Assembly (NCBI GenBank): GCA_947451235.1
Contig: CANFZA010000004.1
Location: 1-56,688, forward strand
Length of the DNA stretch: 56,688 nucleotides
Source: Methylophilaceae bacterium
GTDB lineage: Bacteria; Pseudomonadota; Gammaproteobacteria; Burkholderiales; Methylophilaceae
Direction of reading: 5' to 3'
The notes beneath the pieces are model-generated. The model searched no databases and had not been told where the DNA came from. It was given only the letters and a program-made list of their open reading frames with translations. This document shows positions 53,059 to 56,688 of this stretch, in pieces. Numbering within the stretch: position 1 is the first letter of the stretch; the number at the start of each line of letters is the position of its first letter. The position numbers and the translations under genes were made by a program.

Positions 53059-54228
53059 ATGAATCAAAATAATCCCAATAAAAATAAGCTAAATCAAAAT
53101 AACTTAAATCAGAACAACTCCGCTTCGGCAATCAGCGTTGCTATTGTTACCAATACGCCTGCGCCTTATAGAATTCCGATTTATCAAATTTTGGCTCAAA
53201 AGTTGGGTGTAGATCAATTTAACGTGATTTATTGCACCACTAGAGAGGCGAATCGCGCGTGGGATTTAAACCAAAGTGGCTTTAACTTAACTTATCTTAA
53301 AGAAAATACGTTTGTTTGGCAGGGTCGTTACATCCATTTTAATTGGGGTGTGCTGAAGCAGCTTAGGCAATTAAACCCTAACGTGGTGATTACTACGGGG
53401 TTTAATCCTACTTTTTTGCTGGCTTTTGCTTATGTTATTTTTTACAAAAAAAAGCATATTCCCATGACAGACGGCACGTTGGCTTCTGAACAAATGCTCA
53501 CGTGGGCACATCGTTTTGTACGCCGCGTGGTGTACCGGTTTTCGTCTGCTTTTATAGGTGCAAGTTTGGGCTCGTTTATGCTTTATAACCGTTATGGTAT
53601 TGGCGATAAGCGTATGTTTAAATCTCATTTATGTGCCAATAATAAGGCGTTTAAACCTGTAGATTTAAATAAGCGCACTTTTGATTTTATGTTTTCAGGG
53701 CGTTTCTCAGCTGAAAAAAATCCCATATTTGCCTTAAATGTTGCTTATGGCGTGGCTAAGCTTTTAAAGCGTAAAGTTACCATGTTGTTGCTGGGTTCTG
53801 GGGCATTGTTAGCGCAAGCACAAGCGCATGCGCTTACTTTAGAACCACACGTAGAAGCGGTATTTTCTGGCTTTGTGCAGCAACAGCAATTGCCGCCATT
53901 ATATTGTTCAGCCAAAGTATTTTTGTTTCCTACCTCGTGGGATCCGTGGGGCGTAGTAGCTAACGAAGCTTGCGCGGCAGGTCAGGCGGTTCTTGTTAGC
54001 CCTCATGCTGGCGCAGCGAACGACCTTATAATGCACGCACAAAATGGCTATGTATTGCCGCTAAATTTGAATGTGTGGGTGCAACATGCGGCCGATTTGT
54101 TAAGCAATGCAGAGTTGCTTAAGCAGTTTTCTAACAGTAGCTTATTGAATGTGCAAGCTTATACTTATGAGGCGGCAGCTAATGGCATTATGGAGGCGGT
54201 TTGTTCTGTGGAAACTGTAATGTCATGA
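53059..54228 (+). CDS. Glycosyltransferase family 4 protein with Asn-rich N-terminal tag
   Basis: A 389-residue GT-B enzyme. Before the canonical start ISVAIVTNTPAPYRIPIY there are about 24 residues made of NQNN/NKLNQ repeats, encoded by near-tandem AATCAAAATAAC units. No in-frame ATG exists after them near the domain, so they are translated if the gene is functional. The donor domain has FMFSGRFSAEKNPIFAL, LLLGSGALL and FPTSWDPWGVVANEACAAGQAVL. The C-terminus overlaps the next gene by 4 bp. Confidence 0.86.
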   Translation: MNQNNPNKNKLNQNNLNQNNSASAISVAIVTNTPAPYRIPIYQILAQKLGVDQFNVIYCTTREANRAWDLNQSGFNLTYLKENTFVWQGRYIHFNWGVLKQLRQLNPNVVITTGFNPTFLLAFAYVIFYKKKHIPMTDGTLASEQMLTWAHRFVRRVVYRFSSAFIGASLGSFMLYNRYGIGDKRMFKSHLCANNKAFKPVDLNKRTFDFMFSGRFSAEKNPIFALNVAYGVAKLLKRKVTMLLLGSGALLAQAQAHALTLEPHVEAVFSGFVQQQQLPPLYCSAKVFLFPTSWDPWGVVANEACAAGQAVLVSPHAGAANDLIMHAQNGYVLPLNLNVWVQHAADLLSNAELLKQFSNSSLLNVQAYTYEAAANGIMEAVCSVETVMS

Positions 54229-55406
54229 AAAATATCACAACAGTAGTGCCAGTTTTAGTTCAAAACCTAACGCCAACTGCAATGCGAACCGTGGTTGTGG
54301 TGCAAAGACGCCTAACGCATTATCGCGTTTCTTTTTTTGAGGTACTAAAGCGTGAGTTATATGCGCGTGGCGTAAACTTGGTGCTGGTGCATGGTCAGCC
54401 AAACCCAATAGAAATGAGCAAGAAAGATGAAGGCCATATAGATTGGGCGGTGCAAGTGGTAAACCGTTATTGGAAAATTGGCCATCAATATCTTGTTTTT
54501 CAGCCTTACCCGCCTGAATTGCAAAAGGCTGATTTAGTGATTGCTACCCAAGAAAATAGCATTCTTTCTAACCATCTACATCTTTTGCGTAAGCTTATAT
54601 TTGGCACTAAAGTGGCGTTTTGGGGGCATGGTGCAAATCTGCAAAGTAAACATCGTAACGGCTTAAAAGAGTGCTTTAAGCGCTTTACCAGCACCAAGGT
54701 AAATTGGTGGTTTGCCTATACGCAATTAAGTGCCGATTTAGTGGCGGCCACTGGTTTTTCGCGTAGTCGCATCACTGTGTTAAATAACGCCATCGATACC
54801 GATGAGTTACACCATCAACTGGATTCAGTGAGCCCTGAAGAAACTCATGCGCTAAGGCAATCGCTAGGTTTCGCTGCCGGGCCTGTGGGTGTGTTTGTGG
54901 GTTCGCTTTACGCCGATAAACGGCTAGACTTTTTGTTTGCCGCCGCCGATGCCATACACCATTATTTGCCTAGCTTTAATCTGTTAATCATAGGCGATGG
55001 CAATGAACGCGATAAAGTGCAAGATTGGTGTGCAAAGCGGCCTTGGGCAAAGTGGGTGGGCGCTCGCGTAGCAAGAGAAAAAGCGGCGTATATCTCTATG
55101 GCACAAGTCATGCTAAACCCCGGCTTGGTGGGCTTGGGTCTTTTAGATTCTTTTGTGTGCGAAGTGCCCATGCTAACCACCGCCTGCGGAATACACAGCC
55201 CAGAAATATCGTATTTAGAAAATGATGTAAACGGCATAATGACCGCGGATGATTTAAATACCTATGTGGGCACTTGCATCAGCTTATTGCGTGACTATAA
55301 AAAATTAAGCGAGTTGCGCGCGGCATGTAACGCCAGTGCCAAAGAATACACGGTGGCGAATATGGCGCGTAGATTTGCGGATGGGGTAATGGGTGCTCTT
55401 GAATAG
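54225..55406 (+). CDS. Glycosyltransferase family 4 protein
   Basis: A 393-residue GT-B enzyme from ATG 54225 (overlapping the previous stop as ATGA). Homologues would begin near MRTVVVVQRRLTHYRVSFFEVL, so ATG 54282 is an alternative. Visible motifs are VIATQENSILSN, VAFWGHGANLQSK, FVGSLYADKRLDFLF, LIIGDGNERDKVQ and MAQVMLNPGLVGLGLLDSF. The usual E-x7-E is altered to the GLVGLGLLDSF form, seen in some GT4 members. Confidence 0.85.
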   Translation: MKNITTVVPVLVQNLTPTAMRTVVVVQRRLTHYRVSFFEVLKRELYARGVNLVLVHGQPNPIEMSKKDEGHIDWAVQVVNRYWKIGHQYLVFQPYPPELQKADLVIATQENSILSNHLHLLRKLIFGTKVAFWGHGANLQSKHRNGLKECFKRFTSTKVNWWFAYTQLSADLVAATGFSRSRITVLNNAIDTDELHHQLDSVSPEETHALRQSLGFAAGPVGVFVGSLYADKRLDFLFAAADAIHHYLPSFNLLIIGDGNERDKVQDWCAKRPWAKWVGARVAREKAAYISMAQVMLNPGLVGLGLLDSFVCEVPMLTTACGIHSPEISYLENDVNGIMTADDLNTYVGTCISLLRDYKKLSELRAACNASAKEYTVANMARRFADGVMGALE

Positions 55407-55497
55407 CGGCTCTGCTGAATCAATTAGTTATCACTAGTTCCGCAATATTATTGGTTAGATAAAACATGTTGAGTTTAAAGGTATTTAAGGAGGCAAT

Positions 55498-56571
55498 TTG
55501 CGAATAGTTTTTGATGCGTATGAACTTGTTCCTGGGCAGGGGAAAAGTATTGGAATTTATAATTATGCAAAAAACCTGCTTAAGGCATTGGTGCAAGTCA
55601 TTGACGATAAAACTGAGATATTTGTCATTTGTAACCCTGCCAATATTGCCGATTTTACTTATGAGCATGATTCTGTAACCAGTGTTGTTTTAGGTGACAC
55701 ACCGGGTAAGTTTTTACGTCTGATATGGATTTATGGGCGAGCGGCGTGGATATTAAAAAGTCTTAAAGCGGAGGTTTATTTTTCGCCTAAAGGCTTTATG
55801 CCTAAGCACCTTAAGTTACTTTCCGCTAACGTTAAAACGGTTGTTGTTATTCATGACTTAATCCCACTTTGGTACGCAGAACACTACCCGGGTTACTTCG
55901 GTCATCTTGAGGAATTTATTGTTAATAGCTTGATGAAATCAAGTGTGGAGCATGCTGATAGCATTGTTGCGATTTCACAGGCTACAGCCAATGACATTAA
56001 GCATCGGCTTGGTCGCACAGAAAATATTCATGTAGTCCACAACGGTATTCCGATTACAGTGCCAGCGCCAAGGCCATTCGATAAACCCTATATTTTTGCA
56101 ATGGCGTCGCAATTGCCGCATAAAAATATTGAAGGAATTTTGGTGGCTTATGCTGCGTATCGCAAGCTGGAAAGTAAGCCACTACCGTTGGTTATTTGTG
56201 GTGTTTCTAATTCAAACCAACTAGGCGTAATCAGCGTGAAAGGGCTAGATGACGCTACTCTTCATGCTTATTATGCTTATGCAGATTTATTTGTGTTTCT
56301 GTCTTTAATTGAGGGGTTTGGATTTCCACCAGTTGAAGCGCTAGCGCATGGCACAGCCGTTATTTGTAGCGATATTCCGGTTTTACGCGAAGTAACCAAG
56401 GGTTATGCCAGTTATGTTCCACCTACACAAGCGAAGGTTGTTGGTGAAAAAATGGTTGAATTGCTTGCACAAACACCATCGGATGAAGTGAAGCGTGAAA
56501 GAATGGCTGTTGCTGATTCATTCACTTGGCTGGCTTGCGCTACTGGTGTTTTAAAGGCGATAAACAGTTAA
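55498..56571 (+). CDS. Glycosyltransferase family 4 protein (TTG start)
   Basis: A 357-residue GT-B enzyme. It starts MRIVFDAYELVPGQGKSIGIYNYAKNLL; the inner domain has VVVIHDLIPLWYAEHYPGYFG and IVAISQATANDIKHRLG, typical of the mannosyltransferase-like subgroup. The donor domain has ASQLPHKNIEGILVAYAAY and FLSLIEGFGFPPVEALAHGTAVI (E-x7-E). The TTG at 55498 is backed by a near-perfect AAGGAGG (55487-55493). Confidence 0.9.
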   Translation: MRIVFDAYELVPGQGKSIGIYNYAKNLLKALVQVIDDKTEIFVICNPANIADFTYEHDSVTSVVLGDTPGKFLRLIWIYGRAAWILKSLKAEVYFSPKGFMPKHLKLLSANVKTVVVIHDLIPLWYAEHYPGYFGHLEEFIVNSLMKSSVEHADSIVAISQATANDIKHRLGRTENIHVVHNGIPITVPAPRPFDKPYIFAMASQLPHKNIEGILVAYAAYRKLESKPLPLVICGVSNSNQLGVISVKGLDDATLHAYYAYADLFVFLSLIEGFGFPPVEALAHGTAVICSDIPVLREVTKGYASYVPPTQAKVVGEKMVELLAQTPSDEVKRERMAVADSFTWLACATGVLKAINS

Positions 56572-56638
56572 TGGCGATTTATAAAGATGTGCTTTATAGC
56601 CAGTCCCAAAGTAACGTTATGCTAGGCTGAAATTGTTG

Positions 56639-56688
56639 GTAGGAGCGGCGCCCTCGCCGCGATTGCACCATTGCTTCGCGGCGAGGGC
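56639..56688. repeat. Palindromic GTAGGAGCGGCG element, copy 5 (cut by window end)
   Basis: GTAGGAGCGGCGCCCTCGCC and the start of the right arm GCGGCGAGGGC are present; the outer right arm is beyond the window. It lies 68 bases after the last glycosyltransferase gene. Confidence 0.8.

Overview
The window reads as a chromosomal segment of a betaproteobacterium, most likely a methylotroph of the Methylophilaceae (Methylotenera/Methylophilus type). This is judged from the style of the housekeeping proteins, the gene order rpsP-rimM-trmD-rplS ... xerD ... rpsU-yqeY-dnaG-rpoD, and a moderately AT-rich composition. No 16S gene is present, so the genus is inference.

Layout. (1) 1-11300 is a conserved core: ribosomal proteins S16, L19 and S21, tRNA/ribosome modification (RimM, TrmD, TsaD), DNA repair and recombination (Ogt, XerD), folate and lipid genes (FolB, PlsY), then the macromolecular-synthesis group yqeY-dnaG-rpoD followed by a tRNA-Ile(CAU). 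(2) 11347-14312 holds a LysR regulator divergent from yceI and an extradiol-dioxygenase gene, then a decayed patch with the 3' end of a GGDEF gene abutting what looks like an IS end. (3) 14313-24712 is one chemotaxis cluster, all on the plus strand: MCP-like, CheY, STAS, CheA, MCP, CheW, CheR, CheD, CheB. It is interrupted between cheW and cheR by a palindromic element and a perfect-period 52-bp tandem repeat. (4) 24798-27269 holds an OprO/P-type porin, cytochrome b561 and a DUF302 protein. (5) 27595-30327 encodes a LapG-like periplasmic cysteine protease and its LapD-like c-di-GMP receptor. (6) 30366-56571 is a large exopolysaccharide/surface-polysaccharide locus: O-antigen ligase/polymerase, a secreted Ala-rich protein, a Wzc-type tyrosine kinase with its PHP-type phosphatase, a TPR membrane protein, Ugd, Wzx flippase, a Wzy candidate, two acyltransferases and about nine glycosyltransferases of several folds.

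How it works together. Regions 5 and 6 fit a surface-attachment programme. LapD/LapG would gate retention of an adhesin that is not in this window. The Wzx/Wzy/Wzc genes would build and export a decorated polysaccharide from UDP-glucuronate and probably fucose-like sugars. No initiating glycosyltransferase and no Wza exporter is visible, so the locus probably continues beyond the window.

Most unusual content. Between ugd and wzx lie three tightly coupled genes. Two look like in-frame internal-deletion ('mini') versions of AlbA_2/RecG-like and DUF1016 (YhcG) proteins, and the third is an AlbA_2/ATPase protein lacking the winged helix that its mini-paralogue keeps. Just upstream, Ugd carries a ~70-residue low-complexity insertion that appears to contain a captured palindromic repeat. 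A family of GTAGGAGCGGCG palindromes occurs five times, one truncated by the window end, and three of the copies form a 194-bp-period array. Its flanking sequence is also the start of the 52-bp tandem unit in the chemotaxis cluster.
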